A stretch of DNA of 64,000 nucleotides, taken from positions 14,719,641 to 14,783,640 of the forward strand of contig NC_058513.1 of the NCBI RefSeq assembly GCF_020382885.2, in the 5' to 3' direction. Positions 25,866-39,343 of this stretch are shown here, in pieces (position 1 is the first letter of the stretch; the number at the start of each line of letters is the position of its first letter). The position numbers and the translations under genes are program-made. This stretch comes from Scatophagus argus. Lineage: Eukaryota > Chordata > Actinopteri > Scatophagidae. The notes beneath the pieces were generated by a model. It saw only the letters and a list, made by a program, of their open reading frames with translations. It searched no databases and had not been told where the DNA came from.

Positions 25866-27539
25866 CACTACCTGGACGCCCCCGTTTCCACAGCGAGGCG
25901 GGGAAGGGGCGGGGCAGCAGACCAAGCGACGGCCTCTATGTCACTCCCATGAGAGAGAAGAAAGGGAGAATGAGAGAAATGCGGAGGAGGAGGAGGAAGA
26001 TGTGTGGGGAGGACGAGGAGGGAGGCAGCAGTGGCAGATCGAGGAGATGTGGTGTGTCTTGGATGGGGATTTGGCACCCATACAACCCTCCCCCTCTCTA
26101 GCCGTGCTTTTACTTTAAAATCTGTCCACTTGCTGTAGCCAGGCTTTTTGTTTTTCTTTTTTTAGCTCCTTGGATTTAGCAGTTTGTGTTTGAGGACATG
26201 CGAGCGTGTCCAAAGCGTCCTTTGGCAGATTCTGTCAGATAAATGTTGATGTCCCATGGGGGGACCCCTTTGATGCTCTCTTCTCCTTTTTCAGTTTGCC
26301 TGTAAGACACAAAGACCAACATGTTAGGACTTCTCACACAAAGCAGCACAATGCAAGAGCTGCATTTAGCAGGCTTACACAAACATAATAAGCTGCATAT
26401 GAGGAGTTCCATCAGTAGTGTAAACACAGTCCTGATAAATGCCTGAGTGATCAAATAATACAATTAGTAGGATCATTTTTCAGCTATATCGACCTGCCTT
26501 AGGATAAAAACGCCGTTGTGGGGGTTAAAACGGGAGTAAGACGCCCTCTCCTGGTTTGAAAAAACCAGTAACCACTGCTGCTAAGCATCTCGAGCGATGA
26601 AGACAAACTGAAGATTTCAAAATGGAAGAAGACGTGAAAGCCAAAGACACGACAAAATCATGACAGATTACACCAAAAATATTTGCTAATCCATGGAGGT
26701 TTCATGTTTGTAAAACTAAATCATAAATGCAATTTAAAAATCTGTGACGTTATCACAATGTAAGTCAAGATGGCGAACACCACTGCGCATATTCAGTGGG
26801 CCATATAACCAGGAGGTAAATTCAGAAGCTCGAAACTTTTTTGGCATATATCCCAGATGAACAATTCATATCGGAATGAATTAGCGCCATCTTTGAGTCC
26901 AGCTCTTACAATACGTTGGTGGTATTTGTCCATTTGTTGTTCTTTTGCCCCCTAGTGGCCACAAATCAATGCATATGTCATTGCCTTTACAACATGGATC
27001 TTGAAAATCATCACATATAAACAGCAGTGTTACTCAGGGTAACATTGCATCAGTGATATGACACAGGGCCTGCTCGGAGAAATCTGTTATGTCATGTCAT
27101 AATCGGTACTTAGGGACATTATCTAGAGCCTGTGCTTGCTATCCAAATGTGATGGGAGGGAGATCTGTGTGTTTGTCACCCTACAGTAAGTCTGCGTGGG
27201 TGTGTGCACATGAAGTTGCATAACCCCCTCCCAACCATTCCCACCCCCAACCCACTCTTCCCCTGTAGTTTCAACCTGGCTGCCACCACAGCACCTACTT
27301 GGAAAAAGGCCAGCAGGTGAGCAGTGTATGCTCTCACTGTGGTGATTGACACATGGAATTGGGGTGATGAGGTGGGGTGATGAGGGGGTGGGAAGAAGGT
27401 AAGATAAACATCGTGACCAGGATGGCAAGGGAAATGCATGAGAGCAAATATGGAAGGAAACATTATGCAACTGGGGAACAGAAACATCACAATGTCAGTT
27501 CATCCACTTGTCACACAGCCCTACTGCATACTGACACTC

Positions 27540-27540
<1 letters not shown>

Positions 27541-27594
<54 letters not shown>
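27541..27594. repeat. (TCTA)n tetranucleotide microsatellite
   Basis: About 13 nearly perfect TCTA units. Confidence 0.97.
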
Positions 27595-27927
27595 ATCTAA
27601 CTATGAAAAAGAGAGAAATTCACATTCAATACATTCACCCATAAACAAACTGCCAGAGGATTTATAAAGGGATTTGGCTGGCATGCCACTGTGTGCCATT
27701 TTTCCTCTACAGCACAGAATCCTGAGCTTCTGTCTCAGCATACAGTGTGTATGTGTGTTTGCACGTGTGTGTGTGTGTATAAGTGTGTGTCTCCCGCTGA
27801 GCCTGTGTGGAGTGTGTGATCACACATCCTCTCTCTGACTGCACCCTACAGCAGTCACACACAACTGAGACCACTCTGGCAAGCCCTGGCACAAGCACTG
27901 TTTATGTGGACTCTCTGTGTGTGCGTG

Positions 27928-27929
<2 letters not shown>

Positions 27930-27958
<29 letters not shown>
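27930..27958. repeat. (GT)n microsatellite
   Basis: About 14 GT units. Confidence 0.95.
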
Positions 27959-27960
<2 letters not shown>

Positions 27961-28499
27961 ACATCTTCGGCTAGTTACCATGGAAATAGGCCAAGCAGCA
28001 GGCACGCGGGGGAAAAGCCGAACCATGTGATTTAACTGAGAGACACACTGTGCTGCACTGGTTGAGAAAAGACACACACGCAGACACACACACATGCGCG
28101 CGGCTGGCGAGTGATGATGATGTGTATTGATGGTGGAGAGTTCCTGGAAGCCAGAGTGAGTCAAGGCACAAGTCAATCAAACTCCCTGACCCCGCGCTGG
28201 CAGGCATAAGGAAACCAGGACCTTTGGTTGCAGTCCAGACAGCGAACACACATGAAAGACATTTTCCACGTGAGCTGTTGAGGTGAGGACACTGGTTCTA
28301 CATGCACACACAAACACAAGGGGTGTGTGAATGTGTGTGTGTGTGTGAGTGGGTGGCTTCATCTTCTAACCTAATGTAAATCAGCCCCAGCTCAACTTCA
28401 AGTATGCACAGTTTGTCACTAAACAAAGTCCTGACGTCTTTAAGGGTCATGTTTCGAATTAGCACTGAGAGAGTTTAAAGAGTTCATTTAACCCAATCC

Positions 28500-28680
28500 T
28501 GAAGGGCAGCGGGCAGCCACCGTATGGCACCTGGGGATCAATCCAGACCTAAGCCTTCATCAAGTGAACTGATCAGACAGTTAACATACATGTTTTGACG
28601 GTGGGGGAAGTGGTGCTCCCGGAGGAAACCCACACAAGCAGAGGGAGAACATGCAGACTCCACACAGAAAAGCCCTGTTC
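28500..28680 (-). repeat. Degenerate repeat fragment related to the SINE middle region
   Basis: 28614-28677 reads GGAGGAAACCCACACAAGC then GGGAGAACATGCAGACTCCA. Its reverse complement matches the segment of the intact SINE that follows its tRNA-like head (around 59447-59510). The part at 28500-28560 is a different, eroded repeat-like stretch. Confidence 0.55.
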
Positions 28681-29036
28681 CTGCCATTCAGCTCCATTTT
28701 GTTTGTGGAGCTCACAGCTTTGAAAAACGATGTTTGAAAAGCTCAACAGAAGCGTCTCTCCTCCTACTTACCCTGAATAATTCACAGACCTTACTGTCAA
28801 CAGTTTCCATTGGAAATACTTTCTACTTAAGACACAGTCCCAATAAAAACTGCTGACAGGAACAGCTCTGTGGATTTTTAAAAGTGTCATTTTCACTGCT
28901 GTGAGCGCCTCAGAGGAAACTCCAGATAAGAAACTGAGTAAATAAAACAAAAACTATTTATGTAGTAGATACTTCACAAGCATGTAAGTAAATATGCCTT
29001 TAGCGATTTTAGCGAACTGACCCTTTAACCTCCTCA
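28681..29036 (-). repeat. Dispersed repeat ending AAAGGGTCAGTTC (reversed)
   Basis: Read on the minus strand it begins AAAGGGTCAGTTCGC at about 29035, like the start near 667. It runs through AT-rich sequence to GAGCTCCACAAAC. This looks like a percomorph dispersed repeat; class unknown. Confidence 0.4.
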
Positions 29037-30478
29037 GCTGCACCAACATTAGGCAGGTTCCTGATTGAAGTTTATTTCTTCTCACAATCACAATGCAATA
29101 TAAGTTGATTGGTTAATATTCAGATTATATTGACAGGATTTTATAATATGTTGTCCACTTTACTCACATACACAATTTGAAGGGGCAAAAATACAAAAAA
29201 GAACCTGGAGTTACTCTGCTGCACTGCACGATATGTACCTTCTTTACAATGAACAAGTCTCAATAGCAAAAAATGTACAATATGGTGGACTTTACCCTTC
29301 AACAAGTCACTGGAACGAGTACAAACAGACTGTATATGAGCTATCAAATGGTGTAAAAAAATGTTTTATGTGACTCAAAGCTCAAAGGGACGGATCTCAG
29401 GTGGTTAAGAAGGTCTTTCTCAGTTTGTCGGTCTGACAACAAATGATTACTTGCAGATCAATAAGATCCTGTGAGGAGCACAGCTGGCAGCACTCAGGTC
29501 AGACAGCTGTTTTCACGGTTCCGCTATGCTCGCACCACTGCTCCTGCCACTACTACAACCAAGTTTCTGACCCCACCATTTTCCCTCTTCACCTCTCCTT
29601 TCCTCTGAGCTCATCAAGTGGCACGCAGAACTTCTGAAGTTTGCAAGAGTTTACCCGAGGACAAGATGTGAAGGATGGCTCGACGCCTGTTCATTCCCCC
29701 GGTGCACAGTGACGCTTCCTCTCTGATCCGCAACTCTGCCATTAATGTAAACACTCGCTGAAAGCATCCGTCCGTCATTCTGTCAGCCCATCAGATCAAC
29801 AATGGAGAGCAGTGGCACCACACATGACAAACGGATCGAGCCCTCTGTCCATTTTCCATCCTCATCTTTCATGTTTTTTTTCACTCTCTTCTCGTCCTCC
29901 TGCTATTGTGTCTCTGTGTGCTTTGGAGAGAACACAAGAAGGATGTTTTCCTGATAAATTCTTGTGTAAATTTGAGGTCATTTTATCTCTCCTGAGGACT
30001 GGTTTTAACACAAGACCCTTTCACTGTGGTCTATACTGGCTCAGCAGAGCATGATATATGATACTGGAAAAGCTGAGAGGAAATAACCAAATTTCCAAGT
30101 ACTTCCTCTACATCTTAAAAGGAATTTTCAGACTCACTTGAAATGAAAATCAAACAAAAATGAATCCATAAATCAGGACGGGAATATTGGACTACCAACA
30201 CCTTTAAATCAAAGCAATGCCTACTTGCGAGTCCTTATCACATGCCCATGAGCTGTGAACTAAATCGTGATGTTACCCCATCAGACTGTTTTACTTGGAT
30301 TGTTTTTCTATCCAGTATTTCACAATAAAAAAAAGACGAGCGGAGAGAAAAACAAACCTGTGAAGCAGAAAGACAGTATGCTATTATTTCCTGTCTTGTT
30401 TTTTTATTGATTTATCTTACCACCAGTTGAAAACTCCTGAGTCCCAAGGTTAGGAACAGCTGGTCCAAAATACATTAC

Positions 30479-31144
30479 ACGGCCAGAAGTATATGGACTA
30501 CCAAACAAGGTAAGTGGACACCAGAGGATTAAACCCACAGAGGCTTTCAGGCCTTTCACATTTTGGAATCTGCCTGCATGAGTTTGTTCCCATTCAGCCT
30601 CAAGAGCATTTGTGAGGTCTGGCACTGACTTTGGGTGATAAGGTCTGGATCACAGTCAGCGTTCCAGTTCATATCAAACGTGCTGGATGGGGCTGAGGTC
30701 ATGACTCTGTGCAAGCCAGTCAAGTTCTTCCACACCAAACTGGGAAAACAATTTCTTGATGGAGCTGATTTTGTGCACAAGGACTTTGTCACGTTGAAAC
30801 ACAGTCTCGCCAAAACCGTCGCTACTAAGTCTACATTATCATTGCATGTTGGCAAAACAATCTCACCACAAGGTCCATTCGGTGGCTGTTCATGTGTCAC
30901 ACGACCTTCCACGGCGGATGGAAGCGTCATGGAAGAGCTTGAGAATGATTCATGGTGCGGTTTTTGGTTTTGTGCCAGCTGCTGTTTCCAAGGTCAAGAA
31001 TGAACTTTTCAATCTCAAATCACTGCATGCTGTGGTATTAAAATTTCCCTTTGGAACTGGAAAGAAAGGACTGAGGCCAAACCATGAGAAATGGAAATTA
31101 CAGAAAAGTATGCAGACAGGGGTGTGCATATACTTTTGGCCATA
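30479..31144 (-). mobile_element. Decayed Tc1/mariner-like DNA transposon
   Basis: The ends are inverted: GGCCAGAAGTATATGGAC at 30481 and GTGCATATACTTTTGGCC at 31125 (two mismatches in 18). TA lies beside both ends, as expected for the superfamily. On the minus strand, around 30650-30750, a frame reads FGVEELDWLAQSHDLSPI, close to the conserved Tc1 transposase block before the last catalytic residue (the W-x-x-Q-S-P-D-L-N-P-I region). Stops and frame breaks make it non-functional. At about 660 bp it is roughly half of a full element, so it is internally deleted or a non-autonomous derivative. Confidence 0.8.
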
Positions 31145-31760
31145 TAATCTTGTTTTGTTGCTTTCATCTTTGGACACGTATGCATGTATGAGGAATCAGC
31201 ATCTGGTTCATTTAGTTCTTGTTCTCCCTTTTATCACCCAATTTATTCCCTTCAGCTGAGGGGAAAACATTTCGAGATTCAAAAACTGGCCCCAGAGTCA
31301 GATGGAAATAAAATGGTCTTCATGACACAGCTTAGTGATTCGAATTTACAGCCTCTGAATGTCTCTGCTGTGGGTTAGTGTGGCTTGGTGACAGTGACAC
31401 CGGTGTCACGCAGGCTGAACAAAGAGCTGATATTGTCCCCGAGGACAATAGCCCGTCTCTCACGCTGTCTCCCTCCCTCTCAAGCAAACATAAAGGCGAG
31501 AAGTATATTTATATATCCCTGTTTTAAAAAAAGAAAAAGAAAAGAAAGTCTTGATGTTTTCTTTCACAAACTGCGTCTCCTTCGGCTGCACTTCCCTCTC
31601 TCCCTCGCATTCACTTCATTCCTGCTCTCCTGTTGTCTCCCACTTTCTTCCACTGACCTCTATTTTCCCTTCTCATTCACACCCTCCATTAATTCCTCCA
31701 TTCAGCTCTGTCTATTTCCTTCCCATTTCTGAAAAAACTTCACTTCACATGCATGTTTGC

Positions 31761-31761
31761 C

Positions 31762-31804
<43 letters not shown>

Positions 31805-31816
31805 AACACACACACA
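31761..31816. repeat. (CT)n(CA)n compound microsatellite
   Basis: CT to about 31780, then CA with one interruption. Confidence 0.95.
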
Positions 31817-34526
31817 GTGGTTTCCCTGTAACTGGGTTATGTGTAACTTCAAATAGCCTTAGTTGACAATAGGGAGAGCCCAGAGTTCATCCTCCCCTCC
31901 ATGCTTCTCTTTCTCCTCCTCTTTCCAACTTAAAATCCAAAGACAAGTTATACATGTATGTGTGTATTTTAAGTGTGTGTGTGATGTGAGAGTGTGTATG
32001 CGTGAGTGAACATACAGTAGGCACACGTGCAGCTGCCAAGACTGAGATCCCTCGTTCTGTTCGCCTTTTTATTTATTTTTTATTTTTGGAAGATTCAAGG
32101 TCATTTCCCCGATCAGGCTCTCTAACATTAAAGTATACATGTGAAAACACACACGCACTCGCATGAACACACACGCGCACACGCATGTACGCATGCACGC
32201 TATAACCTAGATGCAACCCATTATCGCCGTGGAACACGTGAACACCCAATCCTATTAGCAGAAAACATAAAGAGGGGCGAATATTTGCCTAATATTTAGG
32301 CTATTACATAACCATCCTTATTTATGATGCATGCTGGGAATCATGTGAGATTTTTACCGTTTAAGTCAGAGCATAGAGAGAGAGGAGGAGGGGGAAACAG
32401 GGATGACAGATAAAGATATGGAAAAGGAAGGAGAGCCAAAGAAAGAAGGCAAAGGGAGAACAGAAGTGAGGATAGAAAAGGAAAAAATGGGGAAAGAAAA
32501 GGAAAGGAAATGAAAAAGAAAAGAGGTGAGAAAATGAAAGAAAGCAGAGAGGAGATGAACGGAGGAAAGGAAGAGAGAGAAAAATTGATTAGAGAAGATG
32601 AGGAAAAAGTAGGAGAGAAGAGTAGAGCAGCGGAGTCAGAAAGGAGAAAAAAGAAGAGAAGGAGGAAATAAAGTGGAGAGGAGAGTGGGACCCTGCATTG
32701 AATAAACAACAACATATCAAAGTTAGGGAAAAAGAGAACGAGCTCTCCAGCGGATGGTAAAGGTCAAAGGAGACATATGAGCGTGCCTTTCTCTCCCTCT
32801 CCTCCTTCTTCATCCACTGAGATGACGAAGATAATCTGCTCTTCTTTATACCTCAGCCCTCCTATAATCCCATACATGTGGACCCATCCCTGACCACTGA
32901 GGCACAACAATGAAACGCCCTGGGAAACACGAGCCGGGATTATTCACACATGACCACCTCTGCAAACACGCAGAGGATTTGAACCAATTAAGTCAATTTA
33001 ACAAGAATTCAAGTGAATTTAATAGACTTCACCGCATGACAGTTTGTCTACAAACACGCAGAGTCAGTGAGACCCTGAGACTGATTGATCGGCACGTTTA
33101 GACCATGATGAGGCGGTTTCATTGTGGATATTCTGAACAGATAGCTGACAAAAACTCTGAGCATGGAGCTCTTCCTCCTCAGCTCTGGAGAGGTTCTTCA
33201 TCAAGGGTTTCCCAACTGTCACACTGACATACAATATCAAACAAAACTTCTTGGTTGCTTTGAGTATTTAAAGCCCTGGGTGGAATCACCCTCAGAGGGA
33301 AGGCACAAAGTTTTTCTAGCAGTGTTGCCAACTGGACCAACAAAGGACAAACAGTTTTGTAGATAAAGGTAACATGAGTTAACTTTCAAGGACGTCCCGC
33401 CTCACGCAGAATAAAAGGCTGTAAGACAAGAATACTGTACCAAAGCTGCAGTGACAGGTCATGAAATATGGGAAAGGCAGCATATATAAGGACATGTCAT
33501 ATTAAATAAAGTACAACTATGGGCACTGAGCTGGTGGTTTTAAGCCAAAGCGGGATGAGCGGATGTTGCATATTTGCAGGCAGCAGATAAGCGCGTGCAC
33601 ACACGCACACACACATTAATGCACACACCCATATGCTTACATTAAAACTCCAAAAACAAAGCAAAAACTCACTGCCTGTGTTTCATCTCCAAAAACTAAA
33701 ACTGATGATACGTCCAACTTAAATGTCAAGGCGACATTTCAGCTCAGTTTGCAGGGTCAAGGTGTGCTGCTGGAGCTGTGTGTGCGTGTGTGTCCTCAGG
33801 TGTGTGTGTGCGTGTGTGTGTGATTTGCATATCTCATGTTATGGGGACATAAACCTGCTCAAGCGGCCATATTTTATCTCCCCTGTGGAGGCATGATGTC
33901 AGTTTCTGCACAGCCAAGCGTTCATTTCAGGGTTAAGACCTGGTTCGGGGTTAAGGTCAGACACAGGCTTGGATTCGGCTTTGAGCTTGGGTTTAGGCAT
34001 CTACTGACAATTCAGGATAAGCTTAACGAGGAAAATGTGGGACCTTTTTCCATCCTGTTTTGTCAGTATTCACGTGTGGGTGCGCGCGTGAGGCAGGCAG
34101 CAGAGGGCTGTGTCACTGTCACTAACGTGACGGCACTATGGGGCTGATGCGGGGTCCAAAGTCATCAATCACGCGGATCGAAACCGCAACGTTAAATCGA
34201 TAACGACCCCCCCACACACACCACCACCCCCCACCGGGAGCGATGACAGTGGAGTGTGAATCCGCCTCGGTAAAAAGGCTGCGGTCTCTCGGCCATCCAT
34301 CAACAAGTCCATCACAACAGCGTACAGTCCAACAAAACACACATACAAGAAAAGCACAGGACAGGAGCCACGCGGACAGTAGTGGCACGCACTCAGGTTG
34401 GTTTGATGAAAACCTGGGAAAAACGAAGCCGCACTGTGATGCACCCGGGATGAACTTGAGGGGGCAGGGATGCTGTTGTCCGTTAAAGCGGCAACCTGTG
34501 TGCAGCACGAGGAGGAAATGCTGCGT

Positions 34527-34547
34527 GGGGGGGGGGGGGGGGGGGGG
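34527..34547. repeat. Poly(G) run of 21
   Basis: Uninterrupted G on the plus strand (C in the USP54 transcript), inside the 5' intron about 370 bp from the proposed donor. The exact length may be a sequencing estimate. Confidence 0.85.
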
Positions 34548-34783
34548 TGAGGAGGGTGAGGGGGGTTGTTAGACCACCTGACAAGATACTAAAGCAACAG
34601 AGGGAGAACACAGAGCAAAGACCGAAAAGACCGCTGGCTGTGCTGCTGATGAGAGTAATGATGACAATGATGGAGGTGATGAGGATGATGATGATGATGA
34701 TGATAGAGAGGACTGTCCTCCGAGGCTGTCACGAGAGCACATCTGTTGAGGATCACATCTGGCCGACACGCTGACTGCCCCTC

Positions 34784-34785
<2 letters not shown>

Positions 34786-34816
<31 letters not shown>
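34786..34816. repeat. (CA)n microsatellite
   Basis: About 15 CA units; a shorter GAT repeat lies at 34676-34702. Confidence 0.95.
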
Positions 34817-34820
<4 letters not shown>

Positions 34821-34919
34821 TGACGGTGTAGTCTGTGCGGTCACATGCGCGTAACCCCCGGTCCTTCTCTAACTGTGATGGAGCCCATGTAGTGCGTAGT
34901 GTGCTGGTTTTTTACTCAC

Positions 34920-35215
34920 CCCGGCTGCTGTCGCCGCCAGTCTCCGTCCGATCGCGTGTCCTACAGTGTGATTTAACGGGAGAGAGGGCGAGCCGTGGGC
35001 GCATCCAGCCCCCACCAGCGCCATCCAGCGCTGCGGTCGCGGCACTCCGCTCTCGCGATACCGTGCCATCTTCCAGCTCTGCCCGTGGAGAGTGTGACGT
35101 ATCGGTTTTATCGAGGCGGGTTGCTCGGCGCGATGCCGCCGCCTTCTGGGCGTGAGGCGGAAGGAGCGCAAGGATGGCGGTGGTGGTGGTGATGTCATCC
35201 CGTAGCCGACCGTGG
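34920..35215 (-). promoter_or_regulatory. usp54: Probable USP54 promoter and untranslated first exon
   Basis: This is the most GC- and CpG-rich stretch on the left side of the window. On the minus strand it ends GCAGCCGGG followed by GTGAGTAAA, a near-consensus donor whose GT is at 34919-34918. It sits upstream of the USP54 start-codon exon on the same strand, with no other gene between. I infer an untranslated exon 1 ending at 34920. The transcription start is not visible and the upper boundary is approximate. Confidence 0.6.
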
Positions 35216-36154
35216 CCTTACCTGTTCTGTGTCGTGCTCCACACACCTCCGCTGTCACATGTAGCCTGCTGTCAGCAACATGTAGAGGACATCTGTTTAA
35301 TTGCTTTCACTGGAGACCAGCCAGAACCAGTTTACACTCACAGCCTGCTGTTCATGGCGCAGGTGAGAGGGGTCACGGTGACACCTGTTTATTGGCAGCG
35401 ATTTTTAATGCCATCACAAGTGAGAGAAAGTGGCACTGGGAATGAAAAACACCGAAAGGTAGCATAACACAGCAGCAAAGACGACATTAATAGTTCCACA
35501 TTTTTATTTGCTTTCTTGCTGAGAGTAAAATGAGAAGACTGAAGTTACTTTCAGAGTGGCGTCAGTCTGTTCTCTAAGTATGGAACTATTTATTTTTCAT
35601 CTTATTACAGACAGAAAGGGGGATGATGACATGCAATGAGGGCCCCAACTGGAATCGCACCATAAATGTTACAATTAGCTTGTGTCTGAAGTCAATCAAC
35701 CACGTCAATGCCCCATAAAATTTAATAAAAGATCAATTAAAATCCAAGAAGAAAGAAAGAAAATGATTGAAGCAAGTTAAAACAGCCAAATGACCAAAAC
35801 ATTTCCAGTTTGTTTGTTTTAGTCCTTGTAGGACCCTAAGAAACATCTCTTTCATTTCTGACCTTGTAAATCACAGTTTGTTTTCCAGGGCTTTCAGCCA
35901 CACCTTACAGGTTTCATCATCAGATGAAGTTTGCTGAGAGTTTGCATGAGACGACTAATGCGTGATCATTTCAGCATGAAGCTTCAGTCATGTGATGACA
36001 GGTGATTTTATGAGGCCGATACATCAAGGACGGTCGTTGGGGTCAAAGAGTGATTACGACTGAGCCGTGGCAGCGGAGCAAACTCAATCCACTGAAGAGA
36101 AAAGTCGAGTTCTCCCAGGCACGAGAAGCAGACACACATTCTGTAAAGGGGAAC
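35216..36154. other. Intergenic, USP54 to MYOZ1
   Basis: No gene-like structure was seen. It is AT-rich, with several TTTATT words that could act as extra minus-strand poly(A) signals. Confidence 0.6.
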
Positions 36155-36160
36155 TTTATT
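36155..36160 (-). terminator. myoz1: Poly(A) signal of MYOZ1
   Basis: TTTATT on the plus strand is AATAAA on the minus strand, about 330 nt past the MYOZ1 stop codon. It is the nearest clear signal and implies a compact 3' UTR. Confidence 0.6.
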
Positions 36161-36488
36161 GCATAAATACATTCTTTTAAGAGTGCAGAGTGCTCATCGA
36201 TATCTATTCACACAGGTCTCGCGTTAGCTCACGGGATGCAAAATCATAGTAAGACTGAATCGTAGTTGGGAAAGGGAAAAGATATGAAAGCACACAAGAG
36301 ACCAGGGAAGACACTTTGTACTGTTCACGTCATTTTTAAATCATTTTTGTTCATTTCGTTTTGTTTACAGGAGCCTCAGCAGAGTTTTTGCAGCCTAATG
36401 CTCTCATGTATGTATACACTCATGTGAGGGTGTGTGTGTGCGTGTGTGTTTCAGGCTACACGTGTTGCAAATATGCCTGGACGTAGGT

Positions 36489-36723
36489 TCACAGGTCGTC
36501 CGTCTCTCCGTCAAAAGGGATGTTGTCCAGGTCCATGTGGATGTGTGAGTTGTCCTCGCTGCAGACCCAGCCGATGGGCGTGCGGTTAAACGAGGGGCGT
36601 GAGCGGATGTCGGCCTGCAGGCTGGGCAGGGGCTCCGGCTCCTCTACGGCAACAGAGATCTCTGGGAGTTCGAAGGTCAGCATCTTGCACGCCTTGTCGT
36701 AGCCGCCAAATGGCAGCGCCGTC
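36489..36723 (-). CDS. myoz1: MYOZ1 coding exon 5 (stop codon)
   Basis: 235 nt, TALPFGGYDKA to FDGETDDL, with TGA at 36491-36489. The acceptor is GCCCACAG. Confidence 0.94.
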
Positions 36724-39060
36724 CTGTGGGCGGAAAAGAGGAAGGAAGAGGAAGCAGAGGAGAGACACGGCAACGCCAGAAAACTACAAACGGCACCTCT
36801 GAGTCATTTTCTGAGCAAAATGTTACTGCAGTTGTTTCTGTCTGGTTGGGCTGGTTGTTTATCGCTTATTCAGACAACCATTAACAGTCCAACAGAGGAA
36901 GGCCTACTGTAGGGTTCAGTTAAGATAAATGTAATTAGATCTGGTACAAAATGTTGTCTCTGTGGTAAGTGTCACAGTGCATTTCGAAATGTCGTTGATG
37001 TGGTGCAGCAGGTGAAGTCTACTGTATATTGCTGCTGAGTGGAGCCATATAGCCAGGGAGGAAGTCGCTTTTACTGCTGATGAAGCAGTGAACTGCTGCT
37101 GTTGGAGAGGTCTGGGTTATTGAGCTGATGTAGCTGAGGCTGGTGCTGCAGTTTTAACTACATTATCAGTTTAACAATAGTACTGATACTGCCTGTTCAA
37201 TAACTGCACTCATAATCCAGAATGCCAGTATTATATGAACACGTGTGTAATATCATATGCTATACCGTATAACACTTCTCTTTGTACAGTTTTCCTATTA
37301 ATGAAGCTCTGCTGGGACAAACAACCATGTGATGATCATTTAATCATCACATAAAGCACACAGCGTTGGAATACACTCATGTCAATCACTCATCTTTTTA
37401 TCATCTCATCTCAGATTACGATCACAAAACTAAAATTTCAATTAGACCACCGGCATTATGGAGCATCGAATATCCAGGGCTTCTGGATCTTGACCCAAAC
37501 TCAGGACTAAAAGACAAATGAAGTTGTTCTCCAGAACAGCGAGATAATTTCTCCTGCACTGCTACACCAGCAACAACATTTTCCAAGAATCAAGTTAAGG
37601 TCACATGAATACTTTCCTTCAAATATCTTACGAACTTGCGTCTTCACTTATGCTCTGCAGTTTTGTGGCACCAACTGGAATTTGAAACACTACTTATTAC
37701 TTAGAGCTTTTTCCCTGATCTACTGTAGCTTGGATTGTGCCTCGTTTGTGTGTTGTAAGCACACACCACCCTGCACCTTTAAAGTTACAACATTTTCTTC
37801 TTTTTAGTGCAGAAGTGATTAGACATTACATTCATTAAGCAAAACTCAAATTTACACTGTTTCTGTTTCATATTTGATATTGCAATCTGAACATCTTTGG
37901 GTTTCCGACTGTGTACCTGTTGAAGCTCTTGTACAGAGGCATTTCTGGGTGCAACCCGATGGGTCCTGGCATGAAGGTCTTCATGGTGGCTGTCAGCTCC
38001 TCGTTACCCTTCATGGCCCGTTCCCATGGCGATATGTAGGTGCGTACATACTCCTCCCTCCTCTTCTTCTTCTCCGCCTCCTCATCCACTTCCTCCTCCA
38101 CCACTGAGACACGGGAGGTTAGACAAGACAGAAGATTGGGGGGGGGGCTTAAATGCAAAATCTCAGCAGAGAGACAGCATCTTAAGTAAAGAAAAGACAA
38201 TTTACAACACCTTCTTCCTTTGGCATCTCAGGCTTTGGTGGAATAGGGGGAGGGCACATCATTAGGTTCTGGAGGTTCTGCTAGAAGACAACAGAGGAAG
38301 ATGTGGCCTGGTCAGTACACGCATTTGCACAAAACATATGCACACACACTGGCACACACTCCCTTCCTCTTCTTCACTCTTACGTTGTTCTCGTTGGTCA
38401 CAACGAACTTCTCGACTCGCTGCTGCCTCATCTTGAACATCTTGGAGCCCTTGTTTTTGAGCAGGGAGAGCTCCTCCAGCATCACATCCTTAGGCGTCTT
38501 GATCTTGGTGCCCAGGTCAAACTCAGAGGCCTCGGGATCTGACTCATCGTCTGACAGGAAGAGAAAGGGGACAAAATGAAGAGATGAAATGGCGCTCATG
38601 GTTGGAATACACGGAGAAAAGGCAGAAGGGAAATTGTCATGGCTTATCCATATGTTGAGAAAAATACAAAAAACAGCTAACCTGGCTCTCTTCAAAAGTG
38701 TTAAAAGTCACAAATACACACGTTATGTCTTCTGTACAAAAGACAAAGCATAAATAAGACGAGCAGTCATTTCACGTGGGGGTTTTATACCGAGCTAAGC
38801 CAATCATCCTCTGGCTGTAGCCACACTTGACGGACAGTTGTGACACTGGTATGAACTGTCTTAACTCGTGGAGAAATATTGAATAAGCCTATTTCCAAAA
38901 ATGTTGATCTATTCTAACATTTTCATGAACTATACTGCACTTACTTGTATGAAATAAATCTGACTCATGCTTCTTATGATGATTTGTGCAGGCTAACATT
39001 TTTTAAGCATTTTTTTGTTATTAAAGCCTTGGCAGAGGTGGTTTACACTCTCTGAAATGT

Positions 39061-39104
<44 letters not shown>

Positions 39105-39259
39105 GCTAAATCCATTTGGCAAATTAAAAGTTGGGTTTTACCTTCCACCCTTCCACTACATGATATTGAATGAGGGATATATAAGATTGCGAAGGGCGTT
39201 TTTTTATCCGCTTCCATACTGTGTTATTATGAGCTGAAACCTGCTTTATGCTGTTAAGG

Positions 39260-39343
<84 letters not shown>

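Larger units (their letters stand above)
25872..34919 (-). other. USP54 5' intron (9 kb)
   Basis: Lies between the proposed untranslated first exon and the start-codon exon. It holds a TCTA repeat, SINE/L2-tail fragments, a Tc1-like relic, long purine-rich stretches at 32370-32690, a G run and CA/GAT repeats. No other gene was recognised. Confidence 0.6.

Noticed and set aside
34869..35467. Overlapping ORFs on both strands in the GC-rich block
   Set aside because: Open frames are expected in CpG-rich DNA. The block is better explained as the USP54 promoter and untranslated exon, with a consensus donor.
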